Under the pieces are notes generated by a model. That model saw only the letters and a list, made by a program, of their open reading frames with translations. It was not told the DNA's origin and ran no database searches. From the NCBI RefSeq assembly GCF_025997855.1, contig NZ_AP026560.1, forward strand, positions 758,501 through 822,500: DNA of 64,000 nucleotides, in the 5' to 3' direction. Both the position numbers and the translations under genes were made by a program. Shown here piece by piece: positions 9,750-21,680 of this stretch (position 1 is its first letter; every line of letters starts with the position of its first letter). Source of the DNA: Deinococcus aetherius. Lineage in GTDB: Bacteria > Deinococcota > Deinococci > Deinococcales > Deinococcaceae.

Positions 9750-11330
9750 TCACACCGTCGTCTCGCTCTCCAGTCGGCTCTTGCCCACGCCTGCGACGAT
9801 CTGATTGATGGCGTGCAGCCAGGCCCGCGCACTCGCCTCCACCACGTCGGTCGCCAGGCCGATGCCCATAACGGTGAGGCCGCCGAAGCGCACGCCCGCG
9901 CTGACCTCGCCCAGCGCCTCGTTGCCGCGCGTGACGCTTTGCAGGCGGTACGTCTCCAGCTCCGGCGTGATGCCGGTGGCCTGGGAGATCGCGTTCATGG
10001 CGGCGGCCACCGGGCCGTCCCCGGTCGAGGCCGCCTCGCGCAGGCCGTCCGGGGTTTCCAGCCGCACGGTCGCGGTCGGCGTGACGTGGGTGCCGCTCAG
10101 GACTTGCAGGCTGGCGAGGTGGAAGGTCTGCGCGACCTCGGCCCCGGCCTCCACCAGGGCACGCAGGTCGTCGGCGTAGATCTGGCCCTTGCGGTCGGCG
10201 AGTTCCTTGAAACGGGTGAACAGCACGCCCAGCGCCTCGTCGTTCAGGCCGAAGTCGTTCGTCCCATCGGTGAGGTATCCCAGGTCCGCCAGCGCCTTGC
10301 GGAAGGCAGCGCGCCCGCTGTGCTTGCCCATGACCATGACCGCCGCCTCGCGCCCCACGAGTTCGGCGTTCATGATCTCGTACGTTTCCTTGTGCTTGAG
10401 CACGCCGTCTTGATGAATCCCGCTCTCGTGCGCGAAGGCATTTTCCCCCACGATGGCCTTGTTGGGCTGCACGGGCATCCCGGTCAGGCGCGAGACCAGG
10501 CGCGACACCCGGTTGATCTCGCGGGTATGAATTCCGGTCTGCGCCTGGTAGTGGTCGCGGCGGGTGTGAATCGCCATCACGACCTCTTCCAGCGAGGTGT
10601 TCCCGGCGCGCTCCCCGATCCCGTTGACGGTACATTCGATCTGGGTAGCCCCGTTCTCGACCGCCGCCAGCGCGTTCGCGGTCGCCATGCCCAGGTCGTC
10701 GTGGCAGTGCGTGCTGATCTCCACCGGCCGTCCCCCCACGATCTCGTCGCGTACGCGCGCGATCAGGGCGCCGTACTCCTGCGGCGTGCCGTACCCCACG
10801 GTGTCGGGAATGTTGATGACGGTCGCGCCCGCCTCGATGGCCGCGCGGTACAGCCGGACCACGAAATCGAAGTCCGCCCGCATCACGTCCTGGCCGCTGA
10901 ACTCCACGTCGTCGGTGAACTGCCGTGCCAGGCGAACGGCCCCCACGCTCGACTCGATGACCTGCTCGGGCGTCTTGCGCAGCATGTGCTCGATCTGAAT
11001 GGTGCTGGCCGAGGTGAAGACGTGGATGCGGGACCGGGCCGCCGCCTCCAGCGCCCGCGCCGCCCGCTCGATGTCCGCCCGCGCCGTGCGCGCCAGCCCG
11101 CAGATCACCGGGCCGCGCACCTCGCGCGAGATCCGGGAGACGCACTCGAAGTCCCCGTCGCTGGTGATGGGAAACCCCGCCTCGATCACGTCCACCCCCA
11201 GCCGGGCGAGTTGGTGCGCGATTTCCAGCTTCTGCGCGTGGTTCAGCGCCACGCCCGGTGACTGCTCCCCGTCACGCAGGGTGGTGTCGAAGATGTGGAT
11301 GCGCCGCAGGTCGGTGGGTTGCTGGGTCAT
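9750..11330 (-). CDS. leuA: 2-isopropylmalate synthase
   Basis: A 526-residue enzyme that condenses acetyl-CoA with 2-oxoisovalerate, the first committed step of leucine synthesis. The N-terminal TIM barrel has [13 protein letters not shown] at residues 14-26 and the metal-binding HCHDDLGMA near 200. [12 protein letters not shown] and GIHQDG follow, and the C-terminal part is the LeuA dimer regulatory domain that normally binds leucine. Start ATG 11330 is preferred: it has AGGAG six bases upstream, while the longer frame would run through an attenuator hairpin. Preceded by a leucine-rich leader peptide (11417-11464). Confidence 0.96.
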   Translation of the reverse strand: MTQQPTDLRRIHIFDTTLRDGEQSPGVALNHAQKLEIAHQLARLGVDVIEAGFPITSDGDFECVSRISREVRGPVICGLARTARADIERAARALEAAARSRIHVFTSASTIQIEHMLRKTPEQVIESSVGAVRLARQFTDDVEFSGQDVMRADFDFVVRLYRAAIEAGATVINIPDTVGYGTPQEYGALIARVRDEIVGGRPVEISTHCHDDLGMATANALAAVENGATQIECTVNGIGERAGNTSLEEVVMAIHTRRDHYQAQTGIHTREINRVSRLVSRLTGMPVQPNKAIVGENAFAHESGIHQDGVLKHKETYEIMNAELVGREAAVMVMGKHSGRAAFRKALADLGYLTDGTNDFGLNDEALGVLFTRFKELADRKGQIYADDLRALVEAGAEVAQTFHLASLQVLSGTHVTPTATVRLETPDGLREAASTGDGPVAAAMNAISQATGITPELETYRLQSVTRGNEALGEVSAGVRFGGLTVMGIGLATDVVEASARAWLHAINQIVAGVGKSRLESETTV

Positions 11331-11361
11331 GGCAGGCTCCTGAAGGATGAGAGGGGCGGAC

Positions 11362-11398
11362 AAAGAAAAAGCCCCGGAGGGCGGTTCCTCCGGGGGGT
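11362..11398 (-). terminator. leuA attenuator hairpin
   Basis: Minus strand CCCCGGAGG / CCTCCGGGG stem followed by TTTTTCTTTG, between the leader peptide and leuA. The leader segment GTTCCTCCGG, just after the Leu codons, is perfectly complementary to CCGGAGGAAC in the 5' arm, giving an alternative antiterminator. This layout fits ribosome-mediated attenuation by leucine supply; the switching itself is inferred. Confidence 0.85.
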
Positions 11399-11416
11399 TC
11401 AACGGTTCCTCGCCGC

Positions 11417-11464
11417 TCACTCCACCGGAGGAACGCCAAGAAGAAGCAGGCCGAACACGTTCAT
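11417..11464 (-). CDS. leuL: leuA leader peptide
   Basis: A 15-residue open frame, [15 protein letters not shown], with four consecutive leucine codons (CTG CTT CTT CTT). CTT is unusual in this GC-rich genome, which favours CTC and CTG. It lies between a promoter and the attenuator hairpin of leuA, the expected place for a leucine-sensing leader peptide. It has no ribosome binding site; the promoter spacing suggests the message starts at its ATG. Confidence 0.85.
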   Translation of the reverse strand: MNVFGLLLLGVPPVE

Positions 11465-11471
11465 GGAGGGC

Positions 11472-11501
11472 ACTCTACTCACAGTCAGGCGCCCAGGGCA
11501 A
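11472..11501 (-). promoter_or_regulatory. Promoter of the leuL-leuA transcript
   Basis: Minus strand TTGCCC (11501-11496), an 18-base spacer and TAGAGT (11477-11472), then seven bases to the leader ATG. The spacing predicts a leaderless leader-peptide message. The ilvL promoter has the same geometry. Confidence 0.65.
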
Positions 11502-11521
11502 GGGGCCACGTCTAAACCGCT

Positions 11522-13306
11522 TTACGAAGGCGTCAGGCGCAGTGGCCCCGGCAGCCGGGGAAACACCCGCAGCCGGGGGTCGGGGTGGAGGCCCACCCGA
11601 TGCACGCAGGCGCTCAGCCGGGTGACTTCCGGGTGGGGGGCGGGCCGCGCCGGGCTGGACAGCGCCCACCGCCCATTCCCCCCGGGAACCCGGACGACGA
11701 CGAGGCGGGCGTTCTCGGGGAGGTCGCAGGGGTGCGCCACGCCGGGCGGTTCGTTCGGGGCGAAGCCCACGGCGAAGGCGAGGGCGCCGCCGTACGTCCA
11801 GGCCCGCAGCGGCCCGGCGGGGGAGGCCACGGTCGGATGCGCCTCCCGCCACGCCCGGGGCAGGCCCGGCACCTGCGCGAGGACGCCCAGCAGCACCGCC
11901 CCCGCCACGCCCGCCGCGAGGCCGTCGAGCGGCGAGCGCCGCCAGCGGGGCTTCTCGCCGTGAATCGCCTCGTGGACGAACCGTGCGCCGAACACCGCCA
12001 GCACCGCCACCAAGGCGAGCAGGAGGGCCGCCGTGATCCCGGTCCCCGGCTCCGGGCGGGCGAACAGGTCAGAGAGGACCGACGCCAGGATGGGGAGGAG
12101 CACCTGGGCGCACACGACGAGCGCCGCGAGGTTCAACCACACAATTACCTTCTCCCACACGCGCGGCAGGGCACCGGGGCGGGGCGGGGCCTCTCCCCGC
12201 CGCCCGAAGAACCCCCCCTCCCCGCTCAGGAAGGCGGGCACGGACCTCACGAGGACGGCCGCCGACACCAGCGCCAGCAGCGGGAGGCCGACCAGCGTCC
12301 CCGGCGTGAAGGCGAGCGGGAAGGCGGAGAGCCCGAGGAGGAGCAGCCCGCCCAGCCCCACCAGCCCCGCGACCAGGGCGGCCCGGGCCCGGGCCTGCCG
12401 CTCGGGGAGGGTGTACGCGGCGCGGTAGGCCTCCCGGTAACGCAGCCGGACGGGCAGCGAGCGCCAGCCCCACCCCAGGCCCAGCCCGGCGAGCAGGGTC
12501 CCGAGGGCGCCCACACCTCCCAGCCGCACCCCCGCCCGGAGGGTCAGCCACCCGAGCGCCACCGCGAAGGCCAGACCTCCCAGCCTGGACCACGGGGTCC
12601 CGCGCCCGGTGAGGAGCTGCCGCAGCCAGCGGCGGGCGAAGGGGTCCGCCGGGTGGGCCCGGAGGCGGGCGTGCAGCTCGGGGATGGCGGCCGTGCCGCG
12701 CCGCCGCCCCAGGCCGAGCAGCCGCAGGTTGTGCGCCAGCGCGTGCCCGGGATTCTGGGCGAGGGCCCGCGCGATCTCCGCGTCGAACTGCCCCCAGTCC
12801 CGCCGGGCGCCCAGCAGGCTCGCGTAGGCGTGCAGGGCCGCGCCGTCGCCGTCGCCGGGCGAGAGGGCCTCCAACTGGCCCGCGCTCTCCCGCGCTCCTG
12901 GCAGCCACGCCGGGTCGCGCCGCCGGGGCGGGGTGGTGTCCGCCAGCAGCAGGGCGCTCAGCCCCCGCTCGAAGTGGGCGGCGGGGAGGTCGGGCTCCAG
13001 CCGCAGGGCCTCCCGCGCCGCCGCCAGCGCCTCGCCGTGCTGTCCCAGACGGCGGTAGGCCCGCGCCAGCACGACCTGCGTCCAGGCCCACCCGGGATCG
13101 GCGGCGACTGCCCGCCGCGCCATCCGCAGCGCCTCCGGCCCCTCGTTCAGGTCCACGAGCAGGTCCACCACGCGCACGAGGAGCGCGGGGTCGTCCGGGT
13201 CCCGCAGCAGCGCCTCCCGCAACACGGCGAGCGCCTCGCGGGGGCGGCCCAGCTCCAGCAGGGCCGAAGAGCGCGTCAGGGGGGAGGCGGACTCTGCGGA
13301 GGTCAC
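11522..13306 (-). CDS. TPR and multi-spanning membrane protein, unknown function
   Basis: A 594-residue protein. Residues 1-260 hold tetratricopeptide-like helices (ALLELGRPREALAVLREAL, ARAYRRLGQHGEALAAAREAL). Residues 270-520 contain about six to seven hydrophobic spans, and the C-terminal 90 residues are soluble (NARLVVVRVPGGNGRWALSS). It starts at GTG 13306, 11 bases after the AAA ATPase gene, so the two are surely co-transcribed. The family is not known to me; the pairing suggests a membrane partner for the ATPase. Start chosen because upstream sequence is a shadow of the ATPase gene. Confidence 0.7.
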   Translation of the reverse strand: MTSAESASPLTRSSALLELGRPREALAVLREALLRDPDDPALLVRVVDLLVDLNEGPEALRMARRAVAADPGWAWTQVVLARAYRRLGQHGEALAAAREALRLEPDLPAAHFERGLSALLLADTTPPRRRDPAWLPGARESAGQLEALSPGDGDGAALHAYASLLGARRDWGQFDAEIARALAQNPGHALAHNLRLLGLGRRRGTAAIPELHARLRAHPADPFARRWLRQLLTGRGTPWSRLGGLAFAVALGWLTLRAGVRLGGVGALGTLLAGLGLGWGWRSLPVRLRYREAYRAAYTLPERQARARAALVAGLVGLGGLLLLGLSAFPLAFTPGTLVGLPLLALVSAAVLVRSVPAFLSGEGGFFGRRGEAPPRPGALPRVWEKVIVWLNLAALVVCAQVLLPILASVLSDLFARPEPGTGITAALLLALVAVLAVFGARFVHEAIHGEKPRWRRSPLDGLAAGVAGAVLLGVLAQVPGLPRAWREAHPTVASPAGPLRAWTYGGALAFAVGFAPNEPPGVAHPCDLPENARLVVVRVPGGNGRWALSSPARPAPHPEVTRLSACVHRVGLHPDPRLRVFPRLPGPLRLTPS

Positions 13307-13317
13307 CTGGCGGGCAC

Positions 13318-14595
13318 CTAGAGCCGCCGCCGTTCCCGCAGCAGGGCGGCCAGGTCGTCGTACTGCCCCCCCGCGTTCGCGTAGGCCACATAGTTGCGGG
13401 CGTGCTCCAGCCACTCGGCCGTGGAGGGCCGCGCCTCCCGCAACGCCTCGCGGAAGTCGGCCATGCGGACGGGTCGCGCCCTGCCCGTCCGGTACGCCTC
13501 GCCCAGCGCCCGCTCGGTCGCCGCCTCGCACACCGCCCGCACGTCCGCCCCGGAAAAGCCCTCGGTCTGCCGGGCCAGCCACCCCGCGTCCAGCCCCTCG
13601 ACCGGACGCCCGGCCATGAAGCTCCCGAACATCGCCGCCCGCGCCGCCGTGTCGGGCGGAGGCACGAGCACCGCCGTCCCCAGGCGGCCCGGGCGCCGCA
13701 ACGCCATGTCCACGTCCCAGGGGGCGTTCGTGGCCGCCAGGACGAACACGCCGTCACGCTCGCCCAGGCCGTCGAGTTCGCGCAGCAGCACCTGGGTGAC
13801 GTGGTGCGAGCGGCCCCGGTCCACATGCCGCCCGCGCCCCAGGGCGTCCACCTCGTCGAAGAAGAGGACGCAGGGGGCGTGCCGCCGCGCCGACGCGAAC
13901 ACCCCCTGCACGTTGCGCTCGGCGTTGCCCAGCCACATGTCGAGCACGTCCGCGACGGTGACCTCCAGGAAGCGCGCCCCGAGTTCGCCCGCCACCGCCC
14001 GCGCCACGAAGGTCTTGCCGCAGCCCGGCGGGCCGTACAGCAGCAGCCCCCCGCCGCGCCGCCCCCCGTACACAGCGGCGAGTTGGGGGTGACGCAGCGG
14101 GCCCAGCAGCGAGCGGTCCAGCCGCTCCTTGAGGGCCGTCATGCCCACCACGTCCTTCAGGGTCACGTCACCCGCCACCGGCTGCCAGCGCGACTCGAAG
14201 TCCGTCAGCCCCGGCCCGGCCTGGGGGGAGGGCGCGGGCGCTCCCGTCAGGTCCTCGTCCTCGGGCTGGCCGGAGCCGTCGTTCCAGCCGTCGGCGGAGG
14301 CGGTCTGCCGCCGGGGTGGAGCGTCCTGCCCCTGCCCGTACTGGTAGAGTGCGTTGAGGAGAAGCTGGTACTGCCCCGCCGCCTGGCTGTCTCCCGCCAG
14401 GTCCGCCGCTCGCACTGCCAGGGCAAGGGCCCCCTGGTGGGTCGGGTCCGACGCCAGCCACACCCGCACGAGCGGCAGCGCCTCGGGCCCCCGCCCGGCA
14501 TCGAGCAGCACCCGCACCAGATGCTCGCGCAGGGCCGCGTCCTCGGGACTCGCCTCCAGCGCCGCCCGCAGGGCCGCGATCACCGAGTCACTCAC
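13318..14595 (-). CDS. AAA+ ATPase with N-terminal TPR-like region
   Basis: A 425-residue protein. Residues 1-90 are TPR-like helices and 90-135 an acidic, disordered linker. The AAA module follows: DVVGMTALKERL at 148-159, Walker A GPPGCGKT at 188-195, the pore-loop region DMWLGNAERN near 219-228, and Walker B VLFFDEVDA at 243-251. It also has the ATNAPWDVDMALRRPGR sensor and arginine-finger region, and a classical AAA C-terminal helical domain with GFSGADVRAVCEAA. This is the classical AAA (VPS4/p97-like) type rather than a Clp or MoxR. Likely a remodelling ATPase working with the TPR membrane protein encoded just downstream. Start is GTG 14595. Confidence 0.85.
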   Translation of the reverse strand: MSDSVIAALRAALEASPEDAALREHLVRVLLDAGRGPEALPLVRVWLASDPTHQGALALAVRAADLAGDSQAAGQYQLLLNALYQYGQGQDAPPRRQTASADGWNDGSGQPEDEDLTGAPAPSPQAGPGLTDFESRWQPVAGDVTLKDVVGMTALKERLDRSLLGPLRHPQLAAVYGGRRGGGLLLYGPPGCGKTFVARAVAGELGARFLEVTVADVLDMWLGNAERNVQGVFASARRHAPCVLFFDEVDALGRGRHVDRGRSHHVTQVLLRELDGLGERDGVFVLAATNAPWDVDMALRRPGRLGTAVLVPPPDTAARAAMFGSFMAGRPVEGLDAGWLARQTEGFSGADVRAVCEAATERALGEAYRTGRARPVRMADFREALREARPSTAEWLEHARNYVAYANAGGQYDDLAALLRERRRL

Positions 14596-14665
14596 CCGCC
14601 GTCACCCATGCTGCGCTCATGGTTGAGAGTCTAGCCGTCCCCACGGGCACAGGCGGAGGGGAGGC

Positions 14666-16360
14666 TCAGAGCAGCCCCGCCTGCCGCAACTCGTCCCGCA
14701 GGGCCGGGAGCTGGGGTTGCCGGGCCACCACGGCGCGAACCTGGGCGGCCGTCTCCTCGCGCCCGACCAGCCCGGGCAGGCGGGCCAGAATTCGCGCGGC
14801 CTCGCGGTACGAGCCCCGGCTGCGCCCGTCGATGTGCAGCTGGGCGGCGCGCACGATCAGGGGCACGGCCCGCCCCGGGTCGAGCTGCCCGGCGAGGGTC
14901 AGGAGGTGGGCGGCGGGGACGTTCTTCCGCTCCCCGGCGAGGCGCAGGGCGTCTTCCGCCAGCCCCTCGCGCAGGAGCAGCCCCATCAGGGTGAGGGTGT
15001 GCGCCTCCTGCTTCCAGAGGCGCCCGACGATCCCCTCGCGCTCCGCCTCCCAGTTCGGGCTGACCTCCCTCTGCGCCGTCAGCCACGCCTCGCCGGGCCG
15101 CGCCAGCACCTCCTCGCGGGCCAGGGCGTGTGCCTCCCTCTTTCGTCCAGTCGCCGCATACCGCTCGAAGAGCCAGCGGCGAACATCGGGGCGGGCCAGC
15201 GCCTCGCGCGCCAGGTCTTCGAGGAGGGGAAGCTGACCCCGGGCCGCGAAGACGGGTTCCAGTTCGGGGAAATGGGCGCGCTGCCCCGCCTCCCGCACGG
15301 CCCGCCGCGCGTCCTCCGCCCGGCCGCGTTCCAGCAGGAACTCCAGCAACTCGCCCAGGTCGCCGCTCGCGCGCAGCAGGGCCTCGGCCTCCTCGTCGTT
15401 CAGGCTGTCGGCGGTCAGCCCGTAGAGGATGCCCGCGTACTGTTGCCGCTCGTGCTCATACCGCGCCCCCTTCATCAGGCCCCGCAGCAACTCCAGAAAG
15501 CCCGGCCACTCCTCCTCCCGCAGCGCCGCCACGAACTCCGCGAACGCCTCGTCCTCCAGGTTGCCCCGCCCGGACGCCACCTCGGCCTGCACCGCCTCTA
15601 TCGCCTCGGCCCGGGCCTCCTCGTCCAGTTTGCCGCTCGCCAGCAGGTGTTCCACGGCAACCAGCGCCCGCCGCTGAAGCTCGTCCAGCCCCCAGTCGAA
15701 ATCGTCGTCGTAGGTGTCCTCCACCTCGTCCAGCACGGCGAGGTAGGTGTCGAGCACCTGCGCCGCCCACGCCGAGTCCAGCGCCTCCAGGTTCTCCAGC
15801 AGGGCGTCCGCCCCCTCCAGCACGAGGTCAATTGCCTCGGTGTCCGGCCCCTCGCCCTCGTGGTCCCACTCGGGGTTGTAGGTGCGGCGAATCGCGTCGA
15901 AGGCCGCCTCGATCCGCTCGCGGGCGCTGCCGGTGCGGGCACTGCGGGCGGAACTGGCATGAAGGAGGGCCTCCAGTTCCGGCGCGCGGTCGAGCATCCG
16001 GTGGATGAGGCGGTGGAGTTCGGGCACGCTCAGGCCCTCCAGCACCTCGGAGAGTTCGGGGAGAGCGGTGAAGGCCGCCCGGTCCTCCACTGCCCTCGCC
16101 AGCAGGGCCGCGACGTGTTTGCAGTGTCCTCCGCCGCCTACCGGGCAGGAACAGCGGGCCGAAACCACCTCGCCGCCCTCCACGGTGGCCCGCACCCCAT
16201 ACGGCTCCTGCCCGTAAGCCGTCCCGCGCAGCACGGTCGCCGCCCCCTCCGGCCGCGCGCTCAGGCCGGTGAGGTCACGCACGTAGGACTGCCCTTTCCT
16301 CCACTCGTGCTCGCCGCTCCAGGCGAGGGCGTCCTGCCGACGCAGGGTGAACGTGGTCAT
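14666..16360 (-). CDS. SWIM zinc-finger protein
   Basis: A 564-residue protein from ATG 16360. The SWIM zinc finger is at residues 70-82: C70-S-C72-P, seven residues, C80-K-H82. The remaining 480 residues are helical, Glu/Ala/Leu/Arg-rich and TPR-like, resembling the long helical tails of other bacterial SWIM proteins. SWIM domains bind DNA or proteins; the function of this protein is unknown. It lies 70 bases upstream of the AAA ATPase on the same strand, and may belong to the same operon. Confidence 0.8.
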   Translation of the reverse strand: MTTFTLRRQDALAWSGEHEWRKGQSYVRDLTGLSARPEGAATVLRGTAYGQEPYGVRATVEGGEVVSARCSCPVGGGGHCKHVAALLARAVEDRAAFTALPELSEVLEGLSVPELHRLIHRMLDRAPELEALLHASSARSARTGSARERIEAAFDAIRRTYNPEWDHEGEGPDTEAIDLVLEGADALLENLEALDSAWAAQVLDTYLAVLDEVEDTYDDDFDWGLDELQRRALVAVEHLLASGKLDEEARAEAIEAVQAEVASGRGNLEDEAFAEFVAALREEEWPGFLELLRGLMKGARYEHERQQYAGILYGLTADSLNDEEAEALLRASGDLGELLEFLLERGRAEDARRAVREAGQRAHFPELEPVFAARGQLPLLEDLAREALARPDVRRWLFERYAATGRKREAHALAREEVLARPGEAWLTAQREVSPNWEAEREGIVGRLWKQEAHTLTLMGLLLREGLAEDALRLAGERKNVPAAHLLTLAGQLDPGRAVPLIVRAAQLHIDGRSRGSYREAARILARLPGLVGREETAAQVRAVVARQPQLPALRDELRQAGLL

Positions 16361-16417
16361 GGGGACATGCTAAGGCGGTTGGAATGAGCAAGGGAAAGCG
16401 GCCAGCCCCCCGAAAAG

Positions 16418-16448
16418 GCTGACCGCTGACGGCTGAGAGCTGACCGCT
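16418..16448. repeat. Heptanucleotide repeat array after ilvC
   Basis: Four tandem heptamers on the plus strand (GCTGACC GCTGACG, then GCTGAGA GCTGACC) plus GCT. On the minus strand the array starts two bases after the ilvC stop codon. Related arrays lie at 44684-44707 and 46643-46666. Confidence 0.7.
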
Positions 16449-16697
16449 CCTTACACCTCCAGCGCCTGCTTGTTGATGAAGGGCATCTTGCCCCGCAACT
16501 CCTTGCCCACCGTCTCCAGCAGGTGATCGCGCATCTTGCGGCGCTGCTCGTTCATGTAGGGGAAACCGCTCTCGGCGTCCTGAATGAACTGCCCGGCGAA
16601 CTTGCCGCTCTGGATGTCCCCCAGCACGTTTTTCATCTCGGCCTTCGTCTGATCCGTGATGATGCGCGGGCCGGTCACGTAGTCGCCGAACTCGGCC

Positions 16698-16753
<56 letters not shown>

Positions 16754-16982
16754 GATCAGCTTGACCTCGTGCAATGTCTCGAAGTAGGCGATCTCTGGCT
16801 GATAGCCCGCCTCCACCAGCGTCTCGAAGCCCGCCTGGATCAAGTGCGTGACGCCGCCGCACAGCACCGACTGCTCCCCGAAGAGGTCCGTCTCCGTCTC
16901 CTCCTTGAAGGTCGTCTCCAGCACGCCCGCCCGGGTGCCGCCGATGCCACGGGCGTAGGCCAGCGCGACCTCACGGGCCCCC

Positions 16983-17020
<38 letters not shown>

Positions 17021-17117
17021 CCCCGCCCCGTCCACGTACACGCGGCGCAGCATGTGCCCGGGTCCCTTGGGCGCGACCAGGAACACGTCCACGCCCTGCG
17101 GCGGCTTGATGCGCCCG

Positions 17118-17149
<32 letters not shown>

Positions 17150-17441
17150 CGCCTTGCCGTCCGTGAGGTTCGGGGCAATGCTCTCCTCGTAGACCTTCGG
17201 TTGCGTCTCGTCGGGGATGAGCAGCATCACCACGTCCGCCTCCCGCGTCGCGTCCTCGATGCTGGTCACGCGCAGGCCCGCCTGCTCGGCCTTGACCCGG
17301 CTGCTCGACCCTTCCCGCAGCCCGACCACCACCTTCAGGCCGCTGTCCCGCAGGTTCTGCGCGTGCGCGTGCGCCTGCGAGCCGTAGCCGATGATGGCGA
17401 TCAGCTTGTCCTCGATGGGGGAGAGGGAGACGTCGCGGTCG

Positions 17442-17446
17442 TAGTA
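17442..17446. repeat. Target-site duplication, left copy
   Basis: TAGTA, repeated at 18324-18328 on the other side of the insertion. Removing the element and one copy restores the ilvC frame MAAKMYYDRD. A 3-bp reading (AGT) is possible if the element starts one base earlier. Confidence 0.8.
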
Positions 17447-18323
<877 letters not shown>

Positions 18324-18411
18324 TAGTACATTTTCGCAGCCATTGGGGGATTCTCCTACAGAGTGTGAGGTGGAGGGGAATGTGGGCTAGGGGAGGGTGG
18401 GCGGCGTGCAA

Positions 18412-18504
18412 CCCCTCCGCCCCCTACGGGGGCACCTCCCCTTGAAAGGGAGGCTGTGAAGTGCTCTTCAAGCCGTGCTTTTTGGCTCCCTTCCCAGGGG
18501 AGCC
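18412..18504. repeat. Intergenic palindromic repeats between ilvN and ilvC
   Basis: The 194-bp gap after ilvN holds two hairpins: CCTCCCCTTGAAAGGGAGG (18435-18453) and GGCTCCCTTCCCAGGGGAGCC (18484-18504). The first resembles the palindromes at 2398 and 52485. They lie between ilvN and ilvC and could affect read-through, but neither has a clear uridine tract on the minus strand. Confidence 0.45.
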
Positions 18505-18537
18505 GTCAGCGAAGCTGACTGAGGGGTCGCCTTCGAC

Positions 18538-20870
<2,333 letters not shown>

Positions 20871-21058
20871 GCGTTCCTCCTTACGGTCCCCTTCGGGATT
20901 CCCGCCCATCGTGCTTCCAGAAGACGCGCGCCACGCTGACCTCTCGGCGGCGCGGCGCGAAATGACGACCCTCCCCGGGCGGTCTCTCTGTGTCGGCGTT
21001 GTTCCCCGTTCCCCATATCCGGTGTCTCCTTTGCCCGTTCAGCACCCTCTCCTCAACG

Positions 21059-21088
21059 AAAACCCCCGCCCGGTCGTGGGGCGGGGGG
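21059..21088 (-). terminator. ilvB attenuator hairpin
   Basis: Minus strand CCCCCGCCCC, a short loop, then GGGCGGGGG followed by TTTTCG. It lies 27 bases after the leader peptide stop and about 190 bases before ilvB, as expected for a transcription attenuator. I did not find an equally clear antiterminator pairing as at leuA. Confidence 0.8.
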
Positions 21089-21114
21089 TGGCACGCGCTC
21101 GCGCTCAGCAGCCA

Positions 21115-21159
21115 TCAACCCCCGGCGCCAAGAAGTACCACCACGAGAATGCGGCTCAT
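21115..21159 (-). CDS. ilvL: ilvBN leader peptide
   Basis: A 14-residue open frame, MSRILVVVLLGAGG. It carries one Ile, three Val and three Leu codons in a row of seven, exactly the three end products of the pathway. The Val and Leu codons include GTA and CTT, which are rare in this genome. It precedes a terminator hairpin and ilvB, the classic arrangement for ribosome-mediated attenuation. No ribosome binding site is visible; the message probably starts at its ATG. Confidence 0.85.
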   Translation of the reverse strand: MSRILVVVLLGAGG

Positions 21160-21166
21160 GGGCTTC

Positions 21167-21196
21167 ACCCTACGGCGTGAGCAGGCGGATGATCAA
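21167..21196 (-). promoter_or_regulatory. Promoter of the ilvL-ilvBN transcript
   Basis: Minus strand TTGATC (21196-21191), 18-base spacer, TAGGGT (21172-21167), then seven bases to the leader ATG. Same geometry as the leuL promoter. Confidence 0.7.
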
Positions 21197-21269
21197 GGCG
21201 CGTCTAGATGAGGCGAGCGGTACGGGAGAGGGAACAAACGGGCGTTCGGAACAGGGCGGAGGTGGATTT

Positions 21270-21680
21270 TCAGCCAGCGCGTCGGGCCTGCACGAAGGCG
21301 ATGAGCAAAATCCAGGCCACACCCCACAGGAGCGACGTGGCGACCAGGAAGAGCTGGGCGGGCGGCAGCCCGTAGATGGCTGGAAAGAACGTCAGGGCGA
21401 GGCTGTCGAGCAGCATGGCGGTGAGGGACATGACCACCGCAGCGGGCAGAATGGCGCTTCCCCCGGCGCCGCCGAGGGTGACACCCACCCGGAGGAACGC
21501 CCAGGCGACGGGAATGAATAGCGCGAAGACGAGGGGAAGCGCCGCATTTCCCGGCACGAGCACGAAGGGTCCCAGCACGCGGAACATCATCGCGGCCAGG
21601 AACCACAGCGCGACCCCGAGGGCGACGAGGAGGGGCAGGCGCAGGGCTGGACGGGACGGTGAAACGGTGGCAGTCGTCAT
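21270..21680 (-). CDS. Four-TM membrane protein, DUF5367-like
   Basis: A 136-residue protein from ATG 21680 with four hydrophobic spans (LPLLVALGVALWFLAAMMF, ALPLVFALFIPVAWAFLRV, ILPAAVVMSLTAMLLDSLAL, FLVATSLLWGVAWILLIAF). The pattern resembles DUF5367, a small integral membrane family of unknown function; that match is from memory. It overlaps the TetR gene by four bases (ATGA 21677-21680) and is probably its regulatory target or co-expressed partner. Ribosome binding site GGAGG lies inside the end of the TetR gene. Confidence 0.65.
   Translation of the reverse strand: MTTATVSPSRPALRLPLLVALGVALWFLAAMMFRVLGPFVLVPGNAALPLVFALFIPVAWAFLRVGVTLGGAGGSAILPAAVVMSLTAMLLDSLALTFFPAIYGLPPAQLFLVATSLLWGVAWILLIAFVQARRAG

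Noticed and set aside
11585..16387. Long plus-strand frames opposite the TPR membrane, AAA and SWIM genes
   Set aside because: Gly/Pro/Arg/Gln-rich antisense frames without motifs; the minus-strand genes have clear domains.
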